This document shows positions 44,840 through 57,100 of a stretch of 64,000 nt of DNA, piece after piece; the first letter of the stretch is position 1; each line of letters begins with the position of its first letter. Position numbers and translations under genes: made by a program. The notes under the pieces were generated by a model. That model was not told the origin of the DNA and did no database searches. It was given only the letters and a program-made list of their open reading frames with translations. Origin of the DNA: Prostheceraeus crozeri (lineage: Eukaryota > Platyhelminthes > Polycladida > Euryleptidae); NCBI GenBank assembly GCA_907163375.1, contig CAJQUW010001665.1:1-64000 (forward strand). The letters run 5' to 3'.

Positions 44840-46430
44840 TCATGTACATACTGTGTGGGCTTGCAGAACCGTAAATCGGCAACTCTTACAAGTTCTCCAG
44901 CAGTAAATTGGCAACCCACAGTAAATCGGCACAGTTGCCGATTTACGCATGGAAGATGAAATATTTTTCATTACCTGTGGCAGTTTGAGCAACAATAAAA
45001 GTTTTAATCGAATGTTTCGCTATCTCTTCTGTGAATTTCAACATTTCCCGTCGCCCGGTTGCCATTTTAGCTCATGAACTTGTGAATGCGGAAATTGGCA
45101 CTTACAAGTTGCGAAAACCTGTTTTTGATTGTTTAAGTACTCTAAACCAGAAATGAGTATTAAAAAAAAGGATGACTAATTATTTGAATGTAATCATTCA
45201 ACACGTGGGGGAAACTCCAGCTGATTTGATTCGACGAAAGGATAACTTGCAAATGGGAGATTTGTGGTTTGCTAATTCATTAATATGAAAAGAGAATATA
45301 TTCGCCAGCTAGACTAGATAATTTGCATAGCTGAATTCAAGTGGAATCATGAGCGAATATAGATGTAGGCTATGATATCGCACGTAATCATTATTTCCAT
45401 TTGTAGATCCGCACTCAGACCATCCAAGCAATTCTACGTATAAATTTACTAAGATAATTTATAAGATATTTATAATTAGATCAATGCATTTAAATGACAG
45501 CCATCATTTTTGCTGTCAATGTGTAGTAAATGATGATAATTATCACTATGTGCAGAGATCAATCGACAAAAAAATGAGTTTCCAGCAAATCAATTATCAA
45601 AATTGTATTATGCTAAAATTGTAATATATGATTAAATGCCATAAATTCATTTTGCCATCATTTGAAGTATCAGCTGATTTTACAATTGTATAATATCACA
45701 AAATCGTGTTTAGGTAGTTGAAAAAGAAATAGTTAATTAGCCATAAATAAATAAATTATTACCGCAAAGAAAACCTCTTAATACCAACCCAAATTACGAG
45801 CATCTTGATATTAAAAAACTTATTAATAATTCACAAGACTGGAATTGTCTGCTTACCTGACAAGGGTCTGAAGTCCTAATGACTTGATAATTCGAGCAGA
45901 ATCGTTAATAAACGTTATTATGTAATTGTGACTAGAGGGATAATTCGAGGCGCTATCCTAAACCTTAATCTAAACATCGTGATGACACTTAAGCCTTTCC
46001 CATCTGGACCCTATCAGCGTCACGTAACGTTTATCTATATATAATCATAACAAAAGGGAGATTAAACTGAACATGTGAAGCATCTGTAGTTGTCTCAAAT
46101 AACTTAGTTTTAAGTTAGACGTTAAACCCATAGATGAAAATTAAATTTATTAAAGCTTACAAATGAATAAAATATGATAAAAAAAATAAAAATAAAATAA
46201 AATCATATGAAAATTAAATTCAAGAAATGAAATGATGAACTCTTAAATGAAATAAATATTAAAACGAAACGTTAAAAAAGGAGTATAAATAAAAGAAAAC
46301 ATTTTTTTGTGACTTTTAAGAATTATAATAGTTTTTTGGAATGTTTTTGAAAGAATTTAAGTCCTTAAAAGGACTGATTATCCGTTCAGCAATAGGCATA
46401 AAATTTCAACATATACATACATGTTGAAAC
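44840..46430. other. No gene seen
   Basis: At 44870-44940 there are three GTAAATCGGCA-like direct repeats and one inverted copy. The rest is AT-rich and unremarkable. Confidence 0.4.
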
Positions 46431-49400
46431 ATATTTATATATATATATACTTATCTCCTGTCTCAGCTCCACTAAAAAAGTCGAATTTTTCAAATGCGGA
46501 GTTGAGTATGAAGATCAACTCGAGAGGTGCCAAAACTTCGGCTCAACCTTGGAAATGCACTAAAATACATTGGGATGATAATTGCAGCTCATGAAACATC
46601 ACTTGTTCTGAATATTTGACATTTTTCCTACAGGCAAAAATCGCAGATTGCCACTTTATTTGGCAAAATTGGACGATGAAATTTTGTGGAACATCGCATT
46701 TTCTACCAATGTTCATGCTCCTATAACATTTTTTCACCGAAAGTGTCATCAGAAGGAATTCATAAAATAATATATATCGAAGATTATATATATCTCCGAT
46801 TTTCAACCAAGAAAATAGGGTTGTCGGGCATACTAGAATAAGCGAGAAATATGGATGAGGGTCGACAAGATCGTCCAAATTTTTTTTGAGTTTATGACGT
46901 AATATTATGTATCATTAGGCGCAGAAACCGAATATGTAGCTCGTTTTGCAATCTGAGCATGATAAATGGTCCTAATCATGACTTGAAATCGGAAATTTTG
47001 TATTTAAATCCTGTCTCTGCACCATCAAGATGTAATATTTTTGCATATTTCTCCAAAACAATGGTTCTGTTGTTGAGTTCATGAGTTCACATCAATAATA
47101 GCATAGTTTGGGCAGATGTAGCCAGATTTTTTAGCTAGTATGGTGAACTATTCTCCTCTGTACATTGAAAAAACACTAAAAGGAAGGGATACATTAGTTT
47201 TTTAAAAAAATGGGAGTACGGATGTACTGAAGGGTTGCATTGACCGCAAATCAGTCAAAACATCTGCAACATTGTCTGAAGGATCAATCTTATACAAAAA
47301 AGAGTCTTCATCAGCCGACTGATTTCATTTAGTGGATATTATGTAAAAATTATATATATTTACCGTGTTCTCTGCACCACTTTGCATCAAAATGGTAAAA
47401 ATTTATTTCTGGAAAGGTTGTTTCCACATCAGCTTGATCCATGGATTGCCACAATTATATTTTTAAGTAATCATGTCAATTATTTTGCTCTTAATTTGAC
47501 AAACAGAAAGATAAACAAAATATCCGAGTTTAGTGTGTTGGACAATAAAATCGAGAACATCAATACATGGAGCCCAAAGGCAATATGAAGATGAACTACA
47601 TTGATTTGGGAGTAAATGTGCATATCGAGGAAAGCCAATTGTTGCTTCACTTCCTTTCCAACGAAAAAAACGCTCTTTGGAAACATTGTCAGATTTACAC
47701 TGTGTTTGTTTAACTTTTATACATATTTATTACAAAGCCGTTTTGCTTATTTAAATTTTCGCAAATATTTAGCACCATATGTGCTAAAGTGACATCTCTT
47801 ATATGATACCTTTCCCTTGCTGTTGCTCATTCTCTAATCTATCAATGTAAATAGTTGCTGTGTCAAGTTGACAAAGAACTCATGCTTTATCTAAAATAAT
47901 ACTGAAATACAGCGTGACTGGTGAGTCAAATCCGATTGTACGCAATTAGGAAAATATGCAAAAAGTCATAACTCAGTATTTCCTTTTACGTTCAGAACAT
48001 CTCATCACGTCATGTTGGATGCCTTTTCCAATGGCAATGTAAAATTCAACTCATTCTGTCATGTAGTCGACCTATTTACTGCTGCAGTATCAAATGAAAG
48101 AATAGAATTAGAAGACACTAAAATACAATCAGTCACAACCACTTCATGAGATAATGGTGAACAGTCTTGCAAAGTTGGAGGTGAAATGTTCAGTCTCTGG
48201 TTGTGAGAGCAATGAAAGGGTCCAAACATGAATTCCCATGAAGTGTGCCATTATATTCTTTCACAACTATTTGATCGAGAGGCTGAATCAGCAGGGTTGT
48301 CGGTGGACATGGTAGTCCAGCACAATCCTAAGAGGAATTTCCACTGGGATCTTAACCCAACTCCAAGCAAGAATCCTAGCATCAAAAATGTTGTCAATGA
48401 TGCTTCTACAGTGATTGTATTGGTTGTCTAAAAACATGGGCCTATAACCCAGCCTACATGCAGGCCTCGGTGTAGACCTACATTCCTACTTCTAGACCTA
48501 CATTTCAGAGAATTGAGAGGTTCCTTTAATTTTGTTCTAAATTTAACTAAGGACATGTGTCGCAGCCCATCATATGGAATAGGAGATACAGTAATATCAA
48601 TTTATACATCAATTATATATGCATGTTCAATTGTTGAATCACACGTGTACACTTGTGCGGTGTTTATTTACCTAACCGTCGAAAGTCCTCTGACACGTCC
48701 TCACAAGCCATGCATCGTAGCTTTTGTACTCTATTTTATTTTGTAAATGCAAATAGATTAGATTTTTTCTGTTTTGAGATTTGTATGTAAAACAATATTT
48801 GATACATACGCTCGTACAATGTTGGACCTTCATGGTAGTGTTGACATCTTCTTTCTGCTATTCACTTTTGGCTACCCATTAAACGGACCAGACACGCAAA
48901 AGTGCTTACGACTGTGAAACCTTGTCGTTAGATAATTCGTGAGAGAGAACATATTTCCTAAGAACTCTCATGAAAGCAGTTGAATTGAAAACAATTGACT
49001 TTTTCAACCCAAAGGCCTATACTTCGAAGACTTGTATTTCTTAAGTTATTTCATAATTCGCTTTTACATTTTCCTTAAATTCACTGTTCACTTCGTGTGA
49101 GTTTGGTTTGTCTGCTGTTGCATGTAATTGGCATTGCTGCATGCCACGTGTCTAATAAAATGTAATTACGAGTAAATGTAACTTTGGGTGATAACGGAAA
49201 ATAGAAGAAATTACATGCTTTTAAAGGAAATGTACTTGAAAGGAATAAGATGAGCCTTCTAAAATTGCTCATTTGATGATAGGTCTGCATGTTATACTCC
49301 CAGATTACATTGTAGTGATAATCTTCTCAGCTGCTGTATCAGCGCATTTCGATTTATGAAAAGCTCAAGCAAGTGGACGTATATCATCAGCAGGCGTTTG

Positions 49401-49865
49401 TAGAATTTGTTCTGTAACTAGAGAAGCGTTTCCTAGTTGCACTCCAGTTCTTTCATATGTTACCAAACGTATAGGTTACCTGTTCGTTCTCTCAAAGCAC
49501 TATCTCAAATTTGGCCTACTCGAAAGTAATGGAAACACCACTCGTGACTCTGCTGACATGTGTATGATTGCAAAAGCCTTTGTCTTTACCGATGCCTACA
49601 GACGAGGTTTCACATTACAGAAAATTAAGATTATCACCACTGAATCGAGCCTTTGATCAGCTCTCATTTTTTCGAATTTCGACAACATTCGGCACAATTT
49701 CATTCAGCTTACACTTTTACCTGATTTTGCGCTATTTGTTGGATGAAGCAATGTTTTCTGCGGTCAACAACAGACAACTTTTAAAAATATATTTTGTTGC
49801 ATTAATGCTGGGGAGTTTTCAAGTTTGGATTTAAAAGAATGCTTGTCTAATCAGCTCCGAGAATA
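46430..49865. other. Gene-poor stretch with scattered CTGTCTCTGCACC motifs
   Basis: A TA run followed by CTTATCTCCTGTCTCAGCTCCAC lies at 46433-46470, near-complementary to 53475-53530. CCTGTCTCTGCACC recurs at about 46992 and a partial copy at about 47371. Short protein-like bits (48145-48431, with KCSVSGCESNERVQ) have no recognised family. No gene supported. Confidence 0.45.
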
Positions 49866-49869
49866 TGTA

Positions 49870-50424
49870 CCGTAATTTCCGGCCTATAAGGCGCACAAGC
49901 CGAGTTTTAGGTAATTTCGTATTTTGACAACAGATAAGGCGCGCTTCGTGGATAAGGGGCACATATTTAGTTACAGATATTATCGTAACCAATAGGAAAT
50001 AATGTTTGTTAGAAATACTGGTACTACCGGCAGTTAAGAAAAAGCAACAACTTCTTTTAAGTAGACAATTTGATTTAATAGGTCTATCTGAAAAATTACA
50101 TAAGATTGTGATCGTTATGATAGCTTGGTCTGAAAAATATTCCAACATTAAATGTTCAGTTAAACAACTGGGCATATAAACAACTAACAAAATCAGTCAT
50201 GCCAGTATTCTTGACTCACTCAACACAACACTCGGAAAATCCTGAGAAGTCGGAGTCTTATGTGTCGGAGATAAACAATTGCTGTAGGTGGGAACGTCAT
50301 TGTTCGCTTCAGTATCTGAACCTTAAAAATCTATTTTGACCATAGACAAGGCGCACTCCGTAGATAAGGCGCACTAGCTGTTTTCGAGTAAAAAAAGTCG
50401 CGCCTTATAGGCCGGAAATTACAG
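49870..50424. mobile_element. Mariner-like MITE, 555 bp
   Basis: Terminal inverted repeats of about 27 bp (C(C/T)GTAATTTCCGGCCTATA and its complement) flanked by TA (49868-49869 and 50425-50426). Inside, AAGGCGC/GATAAGG motifs repeat near both ends. Ends reading CTGTAATTTCCGG are common among TA-flanked repeats of aquatic animals. No transposase. Confidence 0.8.
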
Positions 50425-50429
50425 TACCC

Positions 50430-52500
50430 ATCTTTTCAATGGCAAGCTTCAAATTTGTAACATTCCCATGCTCAGGCATTGGTTGAGTCATCATTTCCCT
50501 CACTTGAGATCAGAAGATTTTTAATATCAGATCAGAGGAGGACTTCTCTCGTCTGCACCAGTTGACAATAAACAAAAACATTTTCTTTGCGCCGTAGGAA
50601 TGCTGACGCCTGCGTCCGACAAATCGATCAACAGGAGCAGCTCATCAATGATGACACGACAGTGAGTGATAAGAGGGTCAACAACATGATATCTCAAGAT
50701 AACAAAACAGACCATCACTCATTACTTCATTTATTTAAGCAAACCACACTGTTTTCTAAACCAAGTGTCTCGGCTGACCAAGTAAATCAATTTAGAAATT
50801 AGTTATCAGTTTGCGATTAAATTTGATGAGAATAGTCTATACAAAACACGCAGGAATTTTTGTGCTGTGCAACGATTTAGGAAACGGTCTGTATAAAAAA
50901 ACCTTAAAGCATCCTTAATAACAATAAATTCTTCATTTACTGAGGATGACATTGGTGGCATGAATCAATCAATAAATCCGCAAAACAAATCATTGATTAC
51001 AAAAATCTCTGCAGAACTTGTTCGAAGTAGGTACTTGCACATATGCATAGTTGGCCTACTCGTTCTCGTAATCGAGAACCCTTTTCACTACCTCCCCAGA
51101 TATTGTACGGTCTGCATTTACCGAAATCAACAGAGATTTCAACGGATGTTGTACTCGCTACTGATATTGGAGATACACCAGGACTCATACTAAGTCTGGG
51201 CATATGTGCGTCGACGCTAAGGGAAAATTGTTAATTCCAGTTTCACTAAAGATTGTCTAAATCCGCGCTGGATCCAGGGATTGATAGAATTCTGTTTGAT
51301 ACCTCTTTCAGTTGAAGAATTTTGCTAGTTGCTTAGTTTCTTCAGAATAATGTGGGGTGCGGTCTCTGCTGGGCTTGTCCAAGAGAGTAAAGGTCCGGAC
51401 GCCGAAGTTTTTTTACAAAACAATTCTGATGCGCAAAATCAAATTTCACAGCTCTACTGACGACTTCAATTAAAATTAGGTTTACGTTCACTCTCACTTA
51501 ATCTTTCTCTAAGAAAAATTTCCAAGAATTTTCGATTCAATCTCAGGCTTCCATGCCTATTTCTAAATCCGAACGTGATACCAAGAGTTTCTTTATTTTC
51601 ATTATTCTCCGCTTTTCCGAAAATCATTCTCCATTTCTCATTTTTCCACCTTATCCTTTATTTCCTCCTTATTTTTAAATTATCATTCCTTTTGCAAATT
51701 TTGCTGAATTTTTTTCATTGTCCCGGTAATTTCACAATTGCATGCATTCAGGTCAATAGATCAGAAAGAAATAACGATGTGCGATAATCTGAATCACAAT
51801 TTTCAAATGAATGTAAACTTGATTTCGAGGATGGAATGAAAGAGGAAAACAAAACCACAAATTCATTTAGGCTTATTCATAATAAGATGTAGACCTGAAG
51901 AAAAAATTGGGCCTATAGTGTTCTATAGATGTCATTGCATTATTTTAGCATCATGCTTCCAAAACATACCTATTAATTATCAATTGAAGCACCTTTCAGT
52001 TAAATTCCTTCCATAATGGGCTAATATGAAAAATATGCTCAGATTTTTCTTAATTTTTGCATGTCATTTTTTTCGTGGACAAGACCTGGTAGTGCTAGCT
52101 TATTTAATTTTTGGTGGCCCAATCCCAATGGGAATCCCAATACCCAACGGGAAGCCTGTAAATCAGTCATGCTTTATGAAATAAATGTAATGAGTGTGAT
52201 AGTTAAGTTAGAGCTGAATTGCTAAAGAAAGTTTTTAATTTTTAGTTTGCAAAAAGGCCGAATAAATAATGCAACTATGGCCTTTATTTAAAATTCAAAT
52301 GTGTCTTACTCAACTTAGAGGGATGTTTTGTAATTGCAAGTTAATCAGCGGATTTACAATTCCAGAAAGGTTTCAAATTTACCATTCATCGGCAATCAGT
52401 GTATTTGTATCGGAGTGTAAAGCTCCACTCCAGTGCTTCGGGAGTAAGCATACAAACATTGACTACCTGAGCCCTCCTACACTGCATCTGTACGTATAGG
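50430..52500. other. No gene seen
   Basis: AT-rich. A T/C-rich stretch at 51570-51720 gives a hydrophobic frame by composition only. No domain recognised. Confidence 0.4.
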
Positions 52501-52519
52501 AAAAGCAAAGAGGTTTTTA

Positions 52520-52723
52520 ATATTCACGGAGGCATTGTCTGTAATAAATGGTGGTATTTTTGTTGTAAATACAACGGGAGATGCTACCACAAGAGGTGGT
52601 GCCGGAACAGGTGCTACCGACGGTTTGCATCAGGCATCTGCTTATAACTTCGCAGTGAACACTCCTCCTCGAAAGCGGAGAAAATGTTTCAACGCGGCTA
52701 TCTGCCGAATGGACGACATTTAA
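52520..52723 (+). CDS. Possible last exon of an unknown gene
   Basis: A plus-strand open stretch ending in TAA at 52721-52723, with an AATAAA signal at 52751-52756. It reads GGIFVVNTTGDATTRGGAGT, then FAVNTPPRKRRKCFNAAI, which includes a nuclear-localisation-like PPRKRRK. No domain is recognisable and no convincing 3' splice site was pinned down at its left end. It could be the tail of a host gene or of a retroposed sequence. Confidence 0.3.
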   Translation: MFTEALSVINGGIFVVNTTGDATTRGGAGTGATDGLHQASAYNFAVNTPPRKRRKCFNAAICRMDDI

Positions 52724-52750
52724 AGATTAACTTTGTTATTTGTTAAACTC

Positions 52751-52756
52751 AATAAA
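52751..52756 (+). terminator. Polyadenylation signal AATAAA
   Basis: 28 bases after the stop of the possible last exon at 52520-52723. Confidence 0.35.
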
Positions 52757-53221
52757 AAATGTAGATTCCCAAGTCATACTTTTGTAAATCAACCGACCTA
52801 TTTTCTTAGTGAAGACAAACTTTCAGAAGACAGTATTTAAACGTACATTTTTAACAATTCCAATATCATATCTCATTCGAAATGATGTCAGTTTAGAGGT
52901 ATTTATGTACAACAACATTGAAATCGAAGGGAAAGCATCACATAATTAAAATTATAATATTGTGCTATTGTGATTAGAATGTTAGAAAAAGTGTCAAGTA
53001 TTAAAATCCAAAAGTTCCATGCAGATCTTCTTTGATTCGGCCTTACAGCAAACTTGTTTTCTTTAGTTTGTAGATAGTTATCATTCCATCGCTCATTTTA
53101 TAGTTGCTTACAAAAAAGAAGATTTGATTTAATTTGATAATATTGCCATGGTAAATGCTTTCCTGTAGGTAACGTTATCGGAATGCTAAGTAGTTGCGTG
53201 AGTCTGAACAGAATTCGTTTA

Positions 53222-53495
53222 CATGTGGTGCAGAGACAGGACAAAAAGGTGCAGAGACATGGAATACTGGAGCAGAGACAGGCGTTGTTTCAAAAAGAAT
53301 CCGTTTTGGTGGTGCAGAGACATGATATATGGTGCAGAGACATGGGGTTTTGGAGCACAGACAGTATGTTGTGGAGCAGAGACAGGGGTGAATGGTGCAG
53401 AGACAGGACTTAGATATACGAATTTCTTGAAAATTGGAGCAGAGACAAGGGATGTGGTGCAGAGACAGGACATGTGAGTGGTGCTGAGACAGGAG
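53222..53495 (+). repeat. Interspersed 14-bp repeat GG(T/A)GCAGAGACAGG
   Basis: About a dozen copies of the motif, separated by irregular 6-30-base spacers, some with a changed last base (ACATG). The irregular spacing and short motif rule out a CRISPR array. Long frames here are by-products of the repeat. Confidence 0.85.

Positions 53496-53498
<3 letters not shown>

Positions 53499-53530
<32 letters not shown>
53499..53530. repeat. (TA)n microsatellite
   Basis: About 15 TA units directly after the motif array. Confidence 0.95.
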
Positions 53531-53535
<5 letters not shown>

Positions 53536-53824
53536 CATTACAGGATATAAAGAATGTTATTAGAAGTGTTGTGTGTTGTTGATATATTCTAATAATGTAG
53601 CATTTATGACCTGTGTCAGATAATACATAACATCTGAACATATGATTATACTTAGTCACATAAATCTTTGTGCGTAAACTCGTTTTAAATTGATTATTTA
53701 ATACTGCATGCTGTATATAATTTGTTGTCAGACGCGTAGCTAGCATTAAATTTGTGGTCGGGTACATTGGAAAAAAACCTTCTTCCAATAAATAATAGGG
53801 GCCAACCAGCTATTTAAAGTAGGG

Positions 53825-54043
53825 TGTAATGTTTTCAGTTAGGGTCGCATGCACATCAGTATTGACTTTGCCGTATGTACATGTCAGAGAATCAAAACAA
53901 GCACTTCGTGGTCGAAACTAGTTCTGTGTATTTTTCATAAATTTCTCCAATAACAAAGTTCATTAGAAGTTAGGGTATTTAAAGGAACAGTTTGCTGTGA
54001 ACAAACAAACGTCATATAATGTCATAGATTTCACTATGCCACA
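53825..54043 (-). repeat. LTR A (outer, 3' LTR of the tandem element)
   Basis: 219 bp, identical by eye to LTRs B and C. The outer flank is the TAGGG target duplication. Confidence 0.95.
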
Positions 54044-54162
54044 TATTCCCTCCTGTAGGAAAAACAAATGTCAAATGTTCGAAAATGTCAAACACGCTGC
54101 ATTAACGCTAGAGCGTAAAAGATCCGTTTACAAAATGTTCATCACTTCGATCACAACCACAG

Positions 54163-57100
54163 CTAGTAGTAGATAAAGTTCTCGTTTCGCACATGTCTTC
54201 GTCTTCTTGTACTTTGTCGCCTTCCTCCATTCTCGTCTTGCACTACGTCTCGCACGGCACCACGCACTTCTCGCGGAACGTCCGGCAGCTCGCATTCTTC
54301 TTCCATCCTGCTGTTCGATCGATCAGTCGACACATGCTTCGTGTGCCACTTCTGGCCATCATCGAGAATGACAGACCGACTGCCAATGTTTCTTGAGACT
54401 TTTAAACCACGCTTGATCTCTCCTGATCTCGGATGCTTCACAGAGACTCGGTCACCTGACCTGAATGGCTCTTCGAATCGAACTTTCTTCTTGGGTTTCA
54501 CATGAACTAGTGAACTGAGCTGTGTTCGCATTTCCCTATTGTGAAGACGAAAACTGGGAGACTGAAGAGTTGTTGAGTGTGGCGAGGATCGGTAGGTAAG
54601 AAGGAACTGACGAATGTACTGAGGTACTGGAGTCTTCTGAAACAAAGCCAACTCGATCTGTTCAGCCAGTGTGCGGTTAAATCTCTCTACGACGGCATTG
54701 GACTCAGGATTGTAAATGGGTGCGCGAATGTGGACAATATTTCTCTTGCACAGAAAATCAGAAAACGATGTGGATGTAAACTGAGCACCATTGTCGGACA
54801 ACAGCTCTTCTGGAAATCCTTCCCTCGAAAAAATACCATCCAAAACTTCAATGACTTTATCAGTTTCAACAGACGACGCAAAGGAAACTTCAGGCCATTT
54901 ACTGTGGAGATCAATCACAACAATTGCATATCTTAGATATGAAGGCAAGTAGTACATTGGACCCTTAATGTCAATTGACACACGCTTCCACGGAAACTCT
55001 GGAAGAGGCAAATTTTCTTTTGAAGGTGCTGGACCACTTTTGAAAGTTTTGCTTGCCATCTGGCAAACACTGCAGTTCCTAATCTTTTCTTCGATTTGCT
55101 TGTCTAGTCCTGGCCACCAATACATAGACCTGAGTCTCGTCTTGGTTTTCTGAATACCCATGTGAGATTCATGTGCTATGTCAATCAAATCGTCTCTAGC
55201 AGAAACTGGAGCAACTACTCTTCTTCCTCTCATAACTTGATGCTGGTGAATGGAGAGTTCATCTCGAATCAGAAAATAGGGCTGCAATTCGGTAGGCATG
55301 TTCTTCTTGCTTGGCCAACCTGTTTCAATGAAATTTCTTATCCTAGACAGATCTGGACATGACTCGCACGCATCTTGGAAATTTTTTTCTGACATGGACT
55401 GAACAATAGCTAAGTCTTCATCCTGATCATCCGATAGCAAGTAAACCATGTCCTCAATCGGAAAACGAGAGCAGTAATCGGGAATTGTGTTATCACAACC
55501 TCGCTTATATTGCACATCGAAATTGAACGCCATGAGTCTTGTTGCCCAGCGAGCTAGTCGCAAACTCATTCGGTCAAAACCCTTTCTTGAGAAAATCATG
55601 CGAAGCGGTTCATGGTCAGTTTCAAGCACAAACTTTCTTCCTAAAAGGTACGGTCTCCATCTCTCGCAGGCCCAAACTAGCGCAAGACTTTCCTTCTCAG
55701 TTGTGGAAAACTTCTTTTCTGATGCTGTGAGCCTCTTGGATGCAAATTCAACTGTTCTCTTTCCAAAATGTGGATCAACAATCGAGAGCGTAGCTCCTAG
55801 TCCAACATTTGATGCATCAGTCGACACAATGACTGGCAGATTGGCATCAAAAGGTGCTAGGGCAGAACTTTGACTTATAAGTAGCTTCATTCTGTCAAAA
55901 GTCACTTGAGCTTCCTGAGACCACGTGAACTGTGGAGAACTTAACAAACACCGCAGAGGTTCTACCAAGGTTGAAAAATTTTGAATGTGTTTTGCGTAAA
56001 AACCGAAAGCACCCAATGTCGTGCGAAGCTCAGTGAATGACGTTGGGGCGGGGGACTCGATCAGTGCCTTGACCTTTTCACATGAGGGCTTGATGCCATG
56101 TCTGTCAATATCGTGTCCTAAGTATGTGATCTTGCTGACACCGTAAATGCACTTGGCTTCATTCAGCTTCACATTGTGGTCATTCAGTCGGTTCTGCACT
56201 GCCCTTAATCTCTGGTTGTGGATTTCAGTAGAAGGTCCAGTGACCAAAACGTCATCCAGGTAGCATACAACACCGTCAATACCTTTCAGAATCTTGGACA
56301 TGACGGACTGGAAAGCAGATGGACATGAGGCCAACCCGTAAGGGCATCGCTTGAAGCGGAACAAACCGTCAGGTACTATGAACGTAGTCAAATCTCGACT
56401 TTCTTTATGGAGTGGTAGTTGCAAGTATGCCTCTGACAAATCTAGCTTTGAAAAAGTCGAAGAATCCTTCATGGAGTGCAGTACTTCCTCAATCCTTGGG
56501 AGCGGATAGCCATCAACAACGACAGCTTGATTCACGGCTCGCAAATCAACACATACTCTAAGCTTCCCGTTCGCTTTCTGTACTATGACCAGGTTGGAAA
56601 TCCACTCAGATGCCTCAACTCTCTCAATGACATCGGCAGCAAGTAAACGCTTCACTTCATCAGAGACCTGATTCCGAATCGAGAAAGGAATTTGGCGCAA
56701 TGACTGGCGCACAGGTCTAACATCCGAGTTTACACGAACTTTGTGAGTGTAGCCTTTGATGCATCCTAGAGCAACATCATCTGGCTGAGAAGCAGGGGAA
56801 GTGAGTGATGTAGACGAATCACTTGTGAAATTTGCAAAAGAATCAGGATCAGCATTAGAAACCTGAGCAGTGGGACTGACATAACTCGTCTGACAGATAG
56901 AATTTGTAGACACAGAAGGTACATGTGGTGGATCAATTGTCTGCGGAGAGTTCCGAGAAAACAGGCATGCATTCATGTTGACATTCAAGTTCGATCTGGC
57001 TGGAGAAAGTAGATCCCAAAGATCTTTTCTTATACTATGAAAGCGTCTCATCAAGTCACGGCCAAACAATACTTCCTTCTCTCTCAGTGAGACAACAACG

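Noticed and set aside
49568-49834. 88-codon plus-strand frame and several similar short frames in 46-53 kb
   Set aside because: No domain, no splice or poly(A) context, and length expected by chance in AT-rich DNA.
53222-53495. CRISPR-like repeat array
   Set aside because: The motif is only 14 bases, spacers vary from about 6 to 30 bases, and the DNA is eukaryotic.
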